DNA from: Tetragonia tetragonoides
Lineage: Eukaryota > Streptophyta > Magnoliopsida > Caryophyllales > Aizoaceae
Direction of reading: 5' to 3'
NCBI GenBank assembly: GCA_038025085.1
Contig: CM076139.1
Coordinates: 51,378,807 to 51,442,806 of the forward strand
DNA length: 64,000 nt
The position numbers and the translations under genes were made by a program. The notes beneath the pieces are model-generated. The model searched no databases, was not told where the DNA came from, and saw nothing but the letters and a program-made list of their open reading frames with translations. Each line of letters opens with the position of its first letter. Within the stretch, counting starts at the first letter, position 1. Below, piece after piece: positions 34,855-47,079 of this stretch.

Positions 34855-34929
34855 TCACTGCAAAGCTTTCATGCAGCTCTTAAACTTGTCATCCGCACAC
34901 AACAGCGCAAAGATATATGATGCCACCAT
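34855..34929 (-). other. Possible terminal exon or short reading frame (24 residues)
   Basis: On the minus strand a good acceptor (CACATGCAG) at 34930 is followed directly by an ATG frame, ASYIFALLCADDKFKSCMKA in its middle, ending LQ and TGA. Its composition looks protein-like. The uL10 gene upstream has a donor-like site just after its stop codon (AGGTATGTATTG, about 38382-38392), so this may be a 3' UTR exon or an alternative C-terminus of that gene. Confidence 0.3.
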
Positions 34930-35118
34930 CTGCATGTGCCAGAAACAGATTTAATAATTCGCAAATCACACTTTCATAGCAACGAGTAAGGATAAGTTAT
35001 TTTGTTAATATTTTGACAAAGACAGGCAAAATCTAACCAAACAATCTATAGTTCAGTGCAACAAAAGACATAACACACAAATTTAGAGCGCAAGGAGAAG
35101 ATCAAAAAACAGCATGAT

Positions 35119-35366
35119 AACTACAACATATGAATTGCTCTGAAAGGGGTAGTGGAGTTGGTCGTGGGGCTGAAATTTCATGACAAAGGTCATGGGTTCA
35201 ATTCCCACTAGGCCTCTTTGCTGAGCCTGTCTACAAGATTTATCTTGTTGGTTTGCCTAGTGTGTGTGGTTTGCAGGCTATTGCATACACTCGGGGTTTA
35301 TCCGGTGCACACGTAAAGAGTAGTGGCTGAGGGTTCCTCGCATCAAAAAAAAACTACAACATATGA
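35119..35366 (+). mobile_element. tRNA-derived SINE, 218 bp
   Basis: The insert 35134-35351 is flanked by an exact 15-bp duplication AACTACAACATATGA. Box A TAGTGGAGTTG (35150-35160) and box B GGTTCAATTCC (35195-35205) fit the pol III consensus. It ends CTCGCATC plus an A-run. It differs from the SINE at 23704 in body sequence. Confidence 0.9.
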
Positions 35367-36329
35367 TAAAATGCCAAGACATCATCATGAATTGCAGTTT
35401 CAGCGACAGTGCAGTTGACACTAATGAAACTAAAAAAAACAGTCCTGTCTTGATGGTTGTACTGTCCAGCATGTAGTTAAAGAGAAAAATCATGAAGCAG
35501 ATTAGTTAGCAAAGTTAGGAGTTAACAGATCTAATGATTTGTTTCTATGGATTTAATTAGGGCTCTAAAGGCCTCAGGACCATTGTTTGTTGTGATTTGG
35601 CATTAGTTGCCTCATTAATATAATTTGATTTACTGTTAAAAAAAGAACTAAAAAATAGTCAGGAAAAAACTTCTTTCTGAGGCAAATATGGAAAATCTAG
35701 CATAACTTCGAGAGATTACATCAGTGCAGAAGGCAAAGGATATAGAGTCAGAACAAGAATCACAAGGCAAGATGTTATAAGCCATAAATGTTGAGAATAT
35801 CTGATATGGCTTCCCAGACTATCCTTTAGTGCATTACAATAAGCCATTATAATCTTCAACTATTAGTAGCCCGATTGATTGAACAATAAATTGTCAACTA
35901 CTAAATCAAAGTGTTGAAGAAGTCAGGTATTGTTTTTCAAATAGTAACCAATGGGGTAGTTGACATCTATTGATCTCAGATAAAACCTCAAAGGCTGTGA
36001 GCAAGGTTTTCTTACAATAACATTTATCATACAGAAGATGGAAACTAAACAAGGAATAAGGATCCACAAGCTAATTGCTTGGTATCAACTAACAACAAAT
36101 TCTCATCCGAGCTAAACTATAAGCCAGAAGATAGAGGAGTGGAGACTAGCCAATGCATGAGGCATTGGAAGTACACTTCTAATAGCATTCTCAATTACAG
36201 TGTTGAGTTGCAAAGCTTGCAACCCAGTATTTGGCACTCCCATATGAAACATGGAAGAACAACACTTTTCCAGCACCACTCTTGCTGGTTTGAAGAGGTC
36301 GACATGTAGTTCCTGATATGTTAGAACCG

Positions 36330-37185
36330 TTTAAGCCTCACTTCACACCACCTTCCTTCAGCAAAGAGCCATGCCCACCTTCTTTTATATCGCTTCATAT
36401 CTATCTTTTCTAGTAAAACTACCTATCCTAGATAAGTATCCCCATCTAAGCCAGCATTAACTTACAAACACCTGGTACCAGAATACTCTTTGGAATAACG
36501 GCAACCTTTGAGTTTAAGTGAAATCTTGTTGCACAAAACTTAGCACTCCTCCATTTGACCCACCCACCCTTATGATGCATGACACCTTCATGCATCTCCT
36601 TACAACTTCAAATGATTGACCCAAGTATCTATCCTTCAACTTGATTTGCAAATTGCACACCAATGCTAGTTTCAAAGTCAAAGGAATCTAAGCCATACTG
36701 AGCTTGTCTTCCAAGTACCTATTTTTGTTCCAATTGACCAGAACTCCTTAGAGTCTAGAGTACCCCTCCAAGGTTCCAACTTAGGTTAGGATGATGCCTT
36801 CCTTTGTTTCATACCAATACAATGTCATCGGCAAACAACATGCACCTTAATGGTTCATGTGGTCTCATATATAACCACTGAGAAGCGGAAAAGACACAAA
36901 GATGACAATTGATATAGCCATATAGGCATGTAGCCAAGGTTGATACGGCTATGCTTTACATCCCTACCAAGCATCATTATGCAAGTATTGGCTCCTTCAT
37001 ACATGTTTTCAAATGCACTGATACTATATGACTGACTTGTGCTCCCTTGTTCGAGATGCATCTCCACTAAACCTCTCTAGGTACCTAATCATACACCTTT
37101 TCTACATCAATATGGAAATCCTTCTATCTCAAAATTGCTCCATAAGTTGTTTGCCAGTCTACTCAAATCATTAGAAAAAGCATAC
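36330..37185 (-). mobile_element. Decayed LINE reverse-transcriptase fragment
   Basis: Read on the minus strand in several frames it gives FENMYEGANTC, then RCMLFADDIVLV (the RT active site FADD), a TLDSKEF-like segment and GWVKWRSAKFCATRFHLNSK. This order is that of a common plant LINE reverse transcriptase. Many frameshifts and stops show it is old. Confidence 0.65.
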
Positions 37186-38402
37186 CAACATAGTCAAATT
37201 AAAACTACTAAGCGGTGACAACAATAGGCACTGACCTAGGTCAGAGTCAGACCAAAAATACTGGTCACTCGCAATCACTACAAAAAGAACAAGGACTCAA
37301 AAGTGAACCAACCAACACCACTTACTTAAATTTGAGTTTTTAAATTTGACAAAGACCTAAAATTTACTAGTAAGGTGTTCCAGGACGGATATAAGTATAT
37401 GCAAAAGTATCTACCACTTAAGAAATTGAAATTTAGCTTCCTGATGGACAAGAAACAAGCAGATTTCAGATCCTTGACTGGTTACGAACACAACCTGGAT
37501 GGCTGGATGTTAAAGATCATAATGATCTCCTACTAATCTTCATATCTTAAAAAAAATGATCTGCCACTAATCTTATATTTCACTCTAGAGATTGTGATAC
37601 AGTACCACATTAATGTAACTAAAGACGCCAGATGCCCAGATTCCAGTACCAAAATACGCATGAACAGCTATACGTTATAACAAAAAAAAATGCATTCAAT
37701 ATGCCTTGAGCCCCTCAATTCATCATAAAATGCTCCCTGGCAGAGTTACATCATATGACCAAATACTCAATCAAGAGATAGACAGCAAAAACCACAATTT
37801 ACACACACATATACTTGGAACTTAATATGCCATTCTCACGATCTCACTCATCATCTGAAATATATTTGGTCCCTCTATCTATGATACCATTCCAATTCCA
37901 TATTTCCATCACCAATGATGTAATTTCTTCATGCTGTATCTTTTGCACATAAGTTCCACCAATAACACTACATTGTAAACACCATCAACTATGTTCCCAG
38001 ACAAAACTCAACAGTCTCAATATCAACAAACATCCAAAAACAGTCACAAAATTCCATCTTCTAGCATCACCAGACCACAATAAACCATCCCTTGTTACAA
38101 AACCAAAACTTTATATTACATATACCCATCAATATACACACATACATTATATCTAACTAAAGCTAAATATTGCATTCAAGGATGGATATAATCTATAAGG
38201 TTATAAGATCTTCATATAGACTACATCGTCAACTATGTTCACAGATGAATGTCAATAACATCTAAAATACATTATTCCAAAATTTTCATCTTGGAGCAAT
38301 TTAAGTATAACTAAACTATAAAGATTGCATTCTGATTTCAAGATCACAGCTTTATATGTGAACATCAATTTACATACAATACATACCTCATATTTCACTC
38401 CA
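37186..38402. other. Non-coding 3' region of the uL10 gene
   Basis: AT-rich sequence with no supported coding region or repeat. If the uL10 transcript has a 3' UTR intron, this lies within it. Confidence 0.35.
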
Positions 38403-39107
38403 TCATTGAGCAGGAGCAGTGCTCTCTCCCCCAACCTTCCCCTCACCCTCACCACCAGCAGACGCCGCGACATCAGCTCCCTTCTCCGCCTCATCATCCT
38501 CCTTCCCATAGCCTTCCAAAACCGCCATCAAAGTCGAAGACGGTCCAAATAAAGCCCCCAACAACATCCCATTCGCTTCGACTCTCGTCGGCATCTTCTC
38601 CAACACCTCCAAATCCAAATGCCCATACAATTGTTCCCCACCTTTAACAACACCTCCACTAAACTCATTAAACTCCATTTTTCCTTCTTTCAAAACACTC
38701 TTAACCCCACTCAATGTAGGTCCCACAGCTTCTTCTTTCTTCACAAATAACAATGAGTTCATCCCTTTTAAACATGGCCCCAGTTTCTCCCACTGGATCC
38801 CACTAAATGCCTTTGATACTAGCTTGTTTTTTACCACCACTATCTTTGCATCAGAGGAGAGAGAAAGTGGGGATTTTAAGGGTTTGAACTGATTAGCTGT
38901 GAAGTTATGGCATGGAAATGGAGAGATTAAGTATGAGTTTTCGATGTGGGATTTTAGGGTTTTGATTGTTAGGAGTTTTTGATGGAGTTTTGGTTTTGGT
39001 GAGGGTTTATATGGTGTCCATCGAGCAAAGTTACGGATTTGTTGTTGCTGGTGTTGTTGATTTTGGCGAATTAGGGTTAGGGTTTGATGAGAGAGAAAAG
39101 CTCTCAT
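38403..39107 (-). CDS. Ribosomal protein L10 family (uL10), mitochondrial
   Basis: Single coding exon on the minus strand, 234 residues. The start at 39107 gives MRAFLSHQTLTLIRQNQQHQ, a Gln- and Arg-rich N-terminus without acidic residues that suits a mitochondrial presequence. Longer upstream frames are rejected because they run into GC-rich repeat DNA. The core has the uL10 pattern: DAKIVVVKNKLVSKAFSG, WEKLGPCLKGMNSLLFVKK, and after a spacer VLEKMPTRVEANGMLLGALF. uL10 anchors the L7/L12 stalk on the large subunit. The last 30 residues are acidic and Gly/Ala-rich (DDEAEKGADVAASAGGEGEG), longer than I recall for relatives. The family is well supported; mitochondrial location is inferred from the N-terminus and known plant homologues. 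Confidence 0.82.
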   Translation of the reverse strand: MRAFLSHQTLTLIRQNQQHQQQQIRNFARWTPYKPSPKPKLHQKLLTIKTLKSHIENSYLISPFPCHNFTANQFKPLKSPLSLSSDAKIVVVKNKLVSKAFSGIQWEKLGPCLKGMNSLLFVKKEEAVGPTLSGVKSVLKEGKMEFNEFSGGVVKGGEQLYGHLDLEVLEKMPTRVEANGMLLGALFGPSSTLMAVLEGYGKEDDEAEKGADVAASAGGEGEGKVGGESTAPAQ

Positions 39108-39643
39108 TTTTGCACTGATGATGAAAATGGTGGAAATTAGACAGAAAGAGTGAGAGATTTGGAAAGAAAGAGGAGACTTGAAAATCTCACAATAAAAGAA
39201 AAACAAATAAAGAAAAATAACAAAGTCGATTGGGCCCAAGTAGGCCCGGCCCGGAACGAAGTGGGCACGGCCCGGCACGAAATGGGTCAGAAATATGAAC
39301 GTTGGAGAAATGTTTAGCCGTTGGGCTTTTGGGTCCAAGTGTCCAACGGACTATGAAATTCATGTTTTTTGGATTTTTTTTTTTTGGGGAGTAATTTTTG
39401 TGGGTGTATAAATACTTCTTTCACCCCCCTCTTGTTGTGATCACACCTGTTTTCAAGTCTATTCTCACTGATAATTATCATATATATATAACTATAGTTG
39501 GGTCCTTCTTCGTGTGGTGCCGACATGTGGGATGCCACGTCGTACAAGCATGACGCGCAAGCTGTCACATATGCAATGCTCCACCTTGTCATCGGTTTAT
39601 TAATGCATCATCATTCTTGAAATTAATATAGTCATTAAATATG
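39108..39643. other. Upstream region of the uL10 gene
   Basis: Contains a GC-rich patch at 39233-39290 with repeated GGCCCGG and GGCACG words, like degraded hAT-type MITE ends, and AT-rich DNA related to 44980-45180 (TAATGCATCATCATT, GACATGT.., GCCA.GT). No coding sequence. Confidence 0.45.
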
Positions 39644-39824
39644 AAATTTATAATTATTTTTTTTGAAAATGGTTAGAGATTGTATTTCCATCTTCCAAAC
39701 GACACCAATGCGGTGCCCCCCAGAGAAAAATCATGTACAATTATCGAAAAGATATACCAGAGAAGTAACCTAAAACTCAATCAAAAACAGAAAAAACTAC
39801 ACATCCCCTTCAGTGTAAAATACA

Positions 39825-42800
39825 CTCTAACTCATGTACACTGTACTTTGCCAAAAAACGCACACAAACATTCCCTTGTATTATAGGAATCACCCTGTCA
39901 ACACCTCTTCTTTGTGATCTGAAGATCTTAGAGTTTCTTTCAAACCAAATCTCATACACCGCAGCAGCAAAGCACGCTCTTCTGAACCTTTTACGTGGAC
40001 TCTTGCCTCTGTTATTTTCTCCACACCATCTCAGTTCATGCATCAAACCAAAACCTCTCCTTTGTATTCCGCACCACTTCAATATAGCATTCCAGACTTC
40101 CTGCGCAAAAGGACACCGGAAAAAAAGGTGGTTGCGAGACTCAAGATCAGCTGTGCAGAGGCTACACCTGTTAATCAGAATCATGCTTTTCCGGATCAGG
40201 TTATCAATTGTCCCTAACCTGTTACGAGCAGTCATCCAGAAAATCATTTTGTGTCTGGGCATGCTCAACGAATCCCATACAGTATGCTTCCATCTGAACT
40301 GATCCCCAGCGGGTCTAATCGCATCATACACTTTGGTGACTCTGAATTTGCCAAGGAGCACCCAGCTATTTAGAAGTTGCCTAGCTGCATCAACACCACC
40401 AGCAAAGAGAACAAGCTCATCTCTCAAATCAATCAACTTTTTCCACATCGCTGAATCATTCTGTTTCTTGGCTAACTCCCAGAAATCTGTATTCTTCAAA
40501 TAGTACCCCCAAATCCAGGTTGTCCAGGCTGAATTATGCTTACTTACAACCTGCCAGATCCACTTCATATGGAGAGACTTGTTCCAACTCAGAATTTCCT
40601 TTATGTTTACACCTCCCTCCCCATATGGTTTACAAATAGAGGTCCAACTAATCAAGACTACCTTTTTCTTTTCAGAGACAGTCCCCTAGAAAAAAGCTCG
40701 ACAAAGCTTTTCAATTCTTCTAATCACTTCCATGGGAAGAAGGAAAACAGTCCCCCAAAAAGAATGCACACCAAACACTACAGAGTTTAGTAATTGTACC
40801 TTCCCTGCGTACGATAAGAATCTTGTGGCCCAGTTATTCAGTTTACTCTGCAGCTTATCGAGCAACGGTTGACACTACTGAACTGTTAATCTAGTTGAGT
40901 ACAAGGGTACTCCTAGGTACTTAAATGGGAGGAGTCTTTCAGTGAATCATGTAGCTATTAAGATATTCTCCTTGACGTGGTCAGGCACCCCTCCAAAATA
41001 TACAAAAGTCTTCTGAGGATTTGCGTACAGACCTGACATTTTCGAGAAGGCTTGGAAAAAGTCATTCATCACTCTAATTGAATAACCATCACCTCTAGAA
41101 AAAAGAAACATATCATCTGCAAATGCAAGGGCATTCATTTGCAATTTAGCACACTTAGGGTGATCCCTATACCCCGAAATTTTCCTGACCTTTTTCAGCA
41201 TCCTGATCAAGATCTCCACACAAACCACAAAGAGGAACGGAGATACGGGGTCTCCTTGGCGCAGGCCTTTACCCTCTGGAAAATAACCCTTAACTCCTCC
41301 ATTCACTTTTACAGAATAAAATGCACTGCCAACACATTTCATTACCAAAGAGACAAATCTCTCCAGAAAACCTAGCAGCTTCATAGCTTCCTCAAGAAAG
41401 TCCCAACTAACGGAATCATACGCTTTCTTAATATCGACTTTAATTGTCACCCGAGGCGAAATATTACTCCTCCCATAATGCTTGATCAACTCTTGAGCCA
41501 GAAAAATATTTTCCACCATACTTCTACTAGGAACAAAAGCATTTTGCTTCTGACTGATAATTCTGTCCATAACATTCTTCATTCGATTTGCAAGCACCTT
41601 GGTGATTACTTTATACAGCACACAACAACATGAAATGGGCCTATACTCATCTACTGACTCAGGCACATCCACCTTAGGAATAAGTGATATAATGGTTGCA
41701 TTAACCTATTTAATCAGCTTCCCGGTGTGAAAGAAATCACGAACTGCAAAACATATATCCTCCCCCACCACCTGCCAAGCTTTTTTGAAGAAACAAGCTG
41801 TAAAACCATCCATCTCATTATCCCCCACATAATCAGTCAACATACTTTGATCTTCTGCAGTCAGAACTGGCCCCTCACCCACAAGACCAGGTTGGAAAGG
41901 TTCCACCAAAACCTTAGTACCAAGCAACCCCTTGTAGAAATCAACAAAAGCATTAGCTACATCCTCTTGATCGTGGTAAACATTACCCGCCAAGTCCTTT
42001 ACAGACCCTACACGAGAACTAGCCCTCATCTCCATAAGTTTTGCATGAAAATAGCCAGAGTTCTCATCATTAAGTTTAACATCCATAACTTTAGCCCTTT
42101 GATACAAGACACTCAATTCAGCCTTCCGGAGCTTAGCAAAACGACTACCTTCCTCTTTTTCAGCAGTTACAGAACAACACTAAAAGGATCCTCCTGCAAC
42201 ATTTTTTGTATCTTGGCCAACTTCTCCCTGCACTCCTCTACTCTATGAGTAAGGTTGCTGTATTTTTCCACGTGTAACTTTTTAAGTTCCCCACGAAGTA
42301 CTTTTAATTTCATCATAATCTGGTACATTCTACACCCATCAACACGAGCGGCACAGACTGCTGTAACCAAAGGGATGAACTCTGGATCATCAGCCCATAT
42401 GTTAAGAAATTTAAAAGCCCTGGGTGGCAAACTACTCTGCTCCTGAATGCTGACCAAAACAGAACAACGATCAGAAATCCCAGGGGTCTGAAATTCAGTC
42501 GCAGCAATAATCCCATCATGTAACCATCTACCATTCACCATAGCACGATCCAACTTAGACCACACTCCCTTATCACTCTCTTGCTTATTAGACCAGGTGA
42601 AAAAACACCCAGTGGCACCCAAATCCTGCAATCCAGCCATTGAGACACAATCTGAGAACTCATGAATTTCCTGCATATCAGGATCACAAGCTCTTAGCCT
42701 TTCTTCAACCTTCAGAACGACATTAAAGTCGCCCATAACAAGCCAAGGAATCTGAACTGTCCTGGCTTTACTACACAGGTCATCCCACAACAATCTTCTA

Positions 42801-43147
42801 TCGTTCCCATCATTGAAAGCATAAATCATGGAAACAAAACAGCAAAAAGCACTCCCTTTAGACTGAACCTTGCAATGAATTGCTTGTGCAGATTTATCAA
42901 CTACCTGCACATCAACATTAGAAGCATTCAACAAAAGCCACACTCTCCCGTTATAGTGTTCATTATAGTTGAAACAAGAATTATAATCTGCTCCCATAAC
43001 ACGAGCAAATTTTTCTGCACTATGCTTCTTTATCTTAGTTTCCAGTAACCCTAATAGATCTACTTTATTTTTCCTCAAGAAGTATTTAACTTCTTGTTGT
43101 TTCAGGGGCATATTACAACCCCTGATGTTCCACGAAGTAATAATCAT
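39825..43147 (-). pseudogene. LINE ORF2: endonuclease and reverse transcriptase (disrupted)
   Basis: The frame starts MIITSWNIRGCN at 43147 with an APE-type endonuclease (ETK, MGDFNVVL). The catalytic SDH motif reads SDR (GISDRCSV, about 42470), so the active-site His is lost. A frameshift lies near 42170. The reverse transcriptase follows with YRPISCC, FVPSRSM, KKAYDSVSWDF, GLRQGDPVSPFLF and the active site ALAFADDMFLF; a TAG interrupts at about 41704 and a TGA at about 40947. A zinc-binding tail CSLCTADLESRNHLFFRCPF ends it, followed by AVYEIWFERNSKIF. Domain order is that of plant L1 elements. Confidence 0.9.
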
Positions 43148-44765
43148 GTTAAAGGAGGGGGACCAGCCACACCACCCCGGCCCTGGCCGGAATTATGATC
43201 CATAGAGTCTCTTGTACCACCTTTCTTGCTGTGACTACCAGAAAAAAAATTCTGAGCATGGCCCTTCTCAGGTGGCATGCCATGATACACACCCTTTCCA
43301 TCACCCTATTTCTGGGCTTTCTTCTGTGGAGGGATCCCTTTCTGAGAACCCTGTTTACTCGAGCTACCCTTATGTCTGACAACCTCCCATTCACTAGTCT
43401 CCCCATGACTATTTCCCAACCCTGCCCTTTCGCAGAATTAGAAGCAGTCACCTCATGTAATTGCACCTCTTCACACATTTGAATAGGTTCCATTTTTGTT
43501 ACTGGAAAACCACCAGCAGGGGGCTTCTCCATATGTTGCTTCCCTCTCTTTTTACAGTGGCTTTCCTCATGGCCAAGAGTGTGGTAGGTGGCACAATAAA
43601 ATGGCACCCACTCATATATCACTTGCTGGGTCAGGTTAACACCAAACGGAGTCTTCATGGGAATTTCTTTAAGAAGTTTCTTGGACACATCAACCTCCAC
43701 TAGAAGCCTAGCATAAGAGATTTTTGTTTTGTGCGCAGTGCACTTGTCAGCAAACAATGGTCATTCCAACTTGCTAGCTAATTTACTGAGCCCAAAGACA
43801 GGCCAATATTGTACATCCAGATCAGGAAGGTTAACCCATACAGGAACTCTACTTGTCTGCTCTTTTTGGAGACAAAACTCAGCAGACCAAGGTTTCAGTA
43901 AAAGATTCCTATTACCAACAACCCAAGGGCCTTTCCTAAGAATGAAATTCATATCATCCTTGTTAGCAAACTTAAAGAAATACCATCCTCGTTGATGATA
44001 ATGGATTCTTGGAGCTGTGACCTCAGACCATTTCTTCTCAACAAATTCAACCATGGCAGTCAAACGCGGATTTTCGCCAATAACAAACCCAACTAGAGTA
44101 TTTGCCCAACATTCACCCTCATCACCAATATCACCCATATCAAGTTCCACACAATCACCATTACTAGGCTTAAACTCCAATTGAAGTCCTTTACTAGGGT
44201 CACGGTTATCAATAAATAACCCACCCCATTGCAACCCTTTCTTGTTACCCTCATGTTCATCAGTTTCCTGTTTATCAGGCACTTCATAGAACATTTCAGA
44301 TGTATCATCCGCCCGACTTCTTCGTGATTCATGGTTATCAGGTTTTCCGCCATCGAGATCATCAATATTATCAATGACATCATTATTTAGATTTTCATCA
44401 AAAGTCGATGCAAACCCCAGATTCTCCAGATCAAGATCCAACGAGAAATTGTGCGAAAAATTAGGGTTCTTAGCTGGTAAAGAATTAGGGATTTTAACAT
44501 GCGAGGAATTCCAGTTTCTATCAAGTGAGAGATTTAGATTCTTATCAAGTGAGATTTCAGAATTACCTGTCATAGCAGGTTGTTGCAACAATGGTGGAAG
44601 AAACTCATTAAGCTTCAATGGCGAATGCTCCACTAGCTGGGGATTCTTTGGAACTTTCGAAACAACACCTTTCACTTGCTCTTTACCCTTAGAAGAATCA
44701 CCAGACTTCACTGATTCCATTTCTATGGTTTTCTTTGGAGGTCGTCCTCGCTTAGCACCTTTCAT
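43144..44765 (-). pseudogene. LINE ORF1: DUF4283-type RNA-binding protein (disrupted)
   Basis: It starts MKGAKRGRPPKKTIEMES, with a low-complexity N-terminus, a DUF4283-like core (VEFVEKKWSEV, WYFFKFANKDDMNFILRKGP) and a CCHC-like knuckle reading CATYHTLGHEESHC, where the second Cys is Tyr. A TGA splits it near 43759, probably from TGG. A frameshift near 43435 and a TAG near 43308 follow. The original stop (TGA) overlaps the ORF2 start as ATGA at 43144-43147. Confidence 0.85.
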
Positions 44766-44870
44766 GGCGGTCAGAGGATGTACGATAACGAAGAAATTGT
44801 AATGTACGCCACCAGAGCAAACCCGCTCTCAACCACAGGTTTCACATTGCACATAAAATTTATAATTATT

Positions 44871-45600
44871 AGTATAATGCTTCAAATAATAAAATAAAAT
44901 AACTTTCGTTACGCAAGTCAAAAAAATCCTAAATTTAACGTCATCGAATCGGAAATGAAAAATTCTTCAAATTGAGATGCATATGTGGTATATTTGGCCA
45001 ATAAGATCCTTATTTGTGTGGTGATGACACGTGAGACGCCATGTAAGCGAGTCACATACGTGTGTCGTTGACATGTAAGCTGACACGTATGAAAATCATC
45101 CAATATGCCACCAGCAACTAATGCATCATCATTATTATTGACTTTAATATGGCAATGAAACATGATATTTATTGTTTTCAACTACAAATTAAAAAAGAAA
45201 TCGTTACACAACTCTAATAATTTAATCAAAAATAAAAATTACTTTAAAATGAGATGTATATGTGCTATTTTGGCAAATAATGTTTTACGATTTTCGGGAA
45301 GAAGTTACACGTGATAAAATACATAGTACCATGCATATTTTAATTGTAAGTAAAATGAAGTTTAAAATCATGAATATGTAATTGAAGTTAGATAATTCTC
45401 ATGTAGAGTGGATAAATGTGAATTTTTTATTAGTAATTAATAGACGAAATATGGAAATTTGATATGTAATGTACACATTTTTGGCCAAATATTGCAAAAA
45501 TATATTAGCAATTAACTTAGTTAATATATTAACGAAATAAAATGAGCCCGTGCAAAGCACGGGGATAAAACCTAGTGTTTTTGAAAAATTAGGTGTTTGC
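44871..45600. repeat. AT-rich repeat DNA ending in a hairpin motif
   Basis: GAGATGCATATGTGGTATAT..TTTGGCCAATAA (about 44974) recurs as GAGATGTATATGTGCTAT..TTTGGCAAATAA (about 45260). At 45545-45561 CCCGTGCAAAGCACGGG is an inverted repeat with a 3-base loop; read on the minus strand it follows ACTAGG, like the copies at 52026 and 52377. Confidence 0.5.
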
Positions 45601-45974
45601 ATTTGGGAAGTTTGGAATTAATTCAAGCCGCAAGCATCATAATTCATAAGCTCAATCATTCAGTTTCAACTCTTTTTGTAATATCTAATTCAATTTTTAT
45701 GTTTTGCCTTATTTAATTTAATTAGTTGTTATATTTTTTTATGCATGTTCAGTAATTATTGAGTTGTTTTAGTTAATTTTTGTTATTTGTTAGTAATTAA
45801 TTACTTGCTGGAATTGTTTGTTTGTGGTTAATAATTTAATTTATATCCCTACAATGTCACTGAGTAATTTAAGTTCTTTCACTTATGACTATGAAAGAGA
45901 CAAGGAAGAGTTATGCAAAATGTTAATCCAAAATGAGTTACCTTTTCTATTTGCTGAAAATGATGCTTTTAACA

Positions 45975-46086
45975 CAACAACAACAACCCAGTAAATATTC
46001 TGATTAGGGTCGGGTCTGAGGAGGTCCAGATGTATGCAGCCTTACCCCTACTAGTCACCTAGTAAAGAGACTGTTTCCGAGAGACC
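45975..46086 (-). mobile_element. SINE fragment upstream of the GONST1-like gene
   Basis: The plus strand begins ACAACAACAACAACCCAGTAA and contains GTATGCAGCCTTACCCCTAC and GAGACTGTTTCCGAGAGACC. That is the reverse of a (TTG)n-tailed SINE related to the copy at 23089. No target duplication found. Confidence 0.65.
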
Positions 46087-47079
46087 TACAAAAACCTTCT
46101 CTTTTATTACGAAAAAGTTTTTATTTTTATTTTTATTTTTATTATTTTTTTTAACCAATATATCAAAAACTCACTACAGCCAAATCACAAAAGGTTCTCC
46201 CAAAAAGAAGCAAAATCAAGTTCCATGAAATTATATCAAGAACATAAGCATAGACTGATAAATGAATTATCTACCTGTTTGGGATTCTGATAACGATTTT
46301 CGTTATTTATGTGTAACTGGTCACTGGATTAGTAGCCAATATTGTAAATGTTGAACAATTCAACAAACCCCACAAAACAAAAAGGTTAGGGAAGTTGGGG
46401 AGTTGGAAAACACTCAAGTCTGAAAGGGAAGGTCAGCAAATGGCAAAGGCCTAACAGTAGGCAGAGTTCAACAATGAAATGCAACGCAGACACTATTTTC
46501 GATTGTTAGAAGATTAATCCATCGGATAAGCAACTCACAAACACGTTCTTGTAATTTTTTTATTTCTTTTTACGAAAAAATATAAATTAAAATAGGAAAA
46601 CTATAAAAATAATGTGTGTGCCAGTTGCCTACTCGGTGATCGATGGGTCAACCAAACATTTCCCGTTCGGTTATATATACACCCCTTGGCTCCTTTATCC
46701 AATACCAACATGCCTCGTCACTTGTGAGTTGTGACCAAACCCAATCATTGACTATTTCGCATAACTGAAGCTCTTCATGTACATAACTGAAGTAATCAAA
46801 TATCACACCAAGTTGCTCAATTTCAAATCCTCCCCATCTTTCTCTCTCTCTTTTATTCCGGAGGCTTTGCTGGCTGCTCACATTATTTAATACTCCGCTG
46901 TTGCTGGCTTGCCCAGTTCTTGACATTTCCTGGCGACTGGCGTATGTCAACAGCAATCACTGACCCTTTGAAATTGATGCAATTCTAGGCTTCTTTGTGT
47001 TTGCAAGATTCAATTTTTTTTTTTGGGTATGGTGTTGGCTTTGCCCTTATTATAAGCTGCTCCTGAGATTTTTGCCCAA
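46087..47079 (+). promoter_or_regulatory. Upstream region of the GONST1-like gene
   Basis: No coding sequence is supported. TTATATATAC at 46671-46680 is a possible TATA box on the plus strand, about 400 bp before the proposed start codon. CT-rich leader sequence lies at 47096-47126, within the first intron if the exon model is right. Confidence 0.3.

Larger units (their letters stand above)
39644..44870 (-). mobile_element. Full-length L1-type LINE, 5.2 kb, with 15-bp target duplication
   Basis: The element is 39659-44855 on the minus strand. An exact 15-bp duplication AAATTTATAATTATT flanks it (39644-39658 and 44856-44870). The 3' end is a short T-run on the plus strand (poly-A). ORF1 starts at 44765 and ORF2 at 43147, so both ends are present. 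It has stops and frameshifts in both frames and is no longer able to move by itself. Confidence 0.93.

Noticed and set aside
35150..35205. tRNA gene candidate
   Set aside because: Same reason: tRNA-derived SINE with an exact 15-bp duplication.
38403..39338. Longer 311-residue start for uL10
   Set aside because: The added N-terminus comes from GC-rich repeat DNA and a hydrophobic stretch from T-rich sequence; the start at 39107 gives a proper presequence.
46648..46956. 102-residue frame on the minus strand
   Set aside because: No domain, no splice partners, and it overlaps the likely GONST1 promoter.
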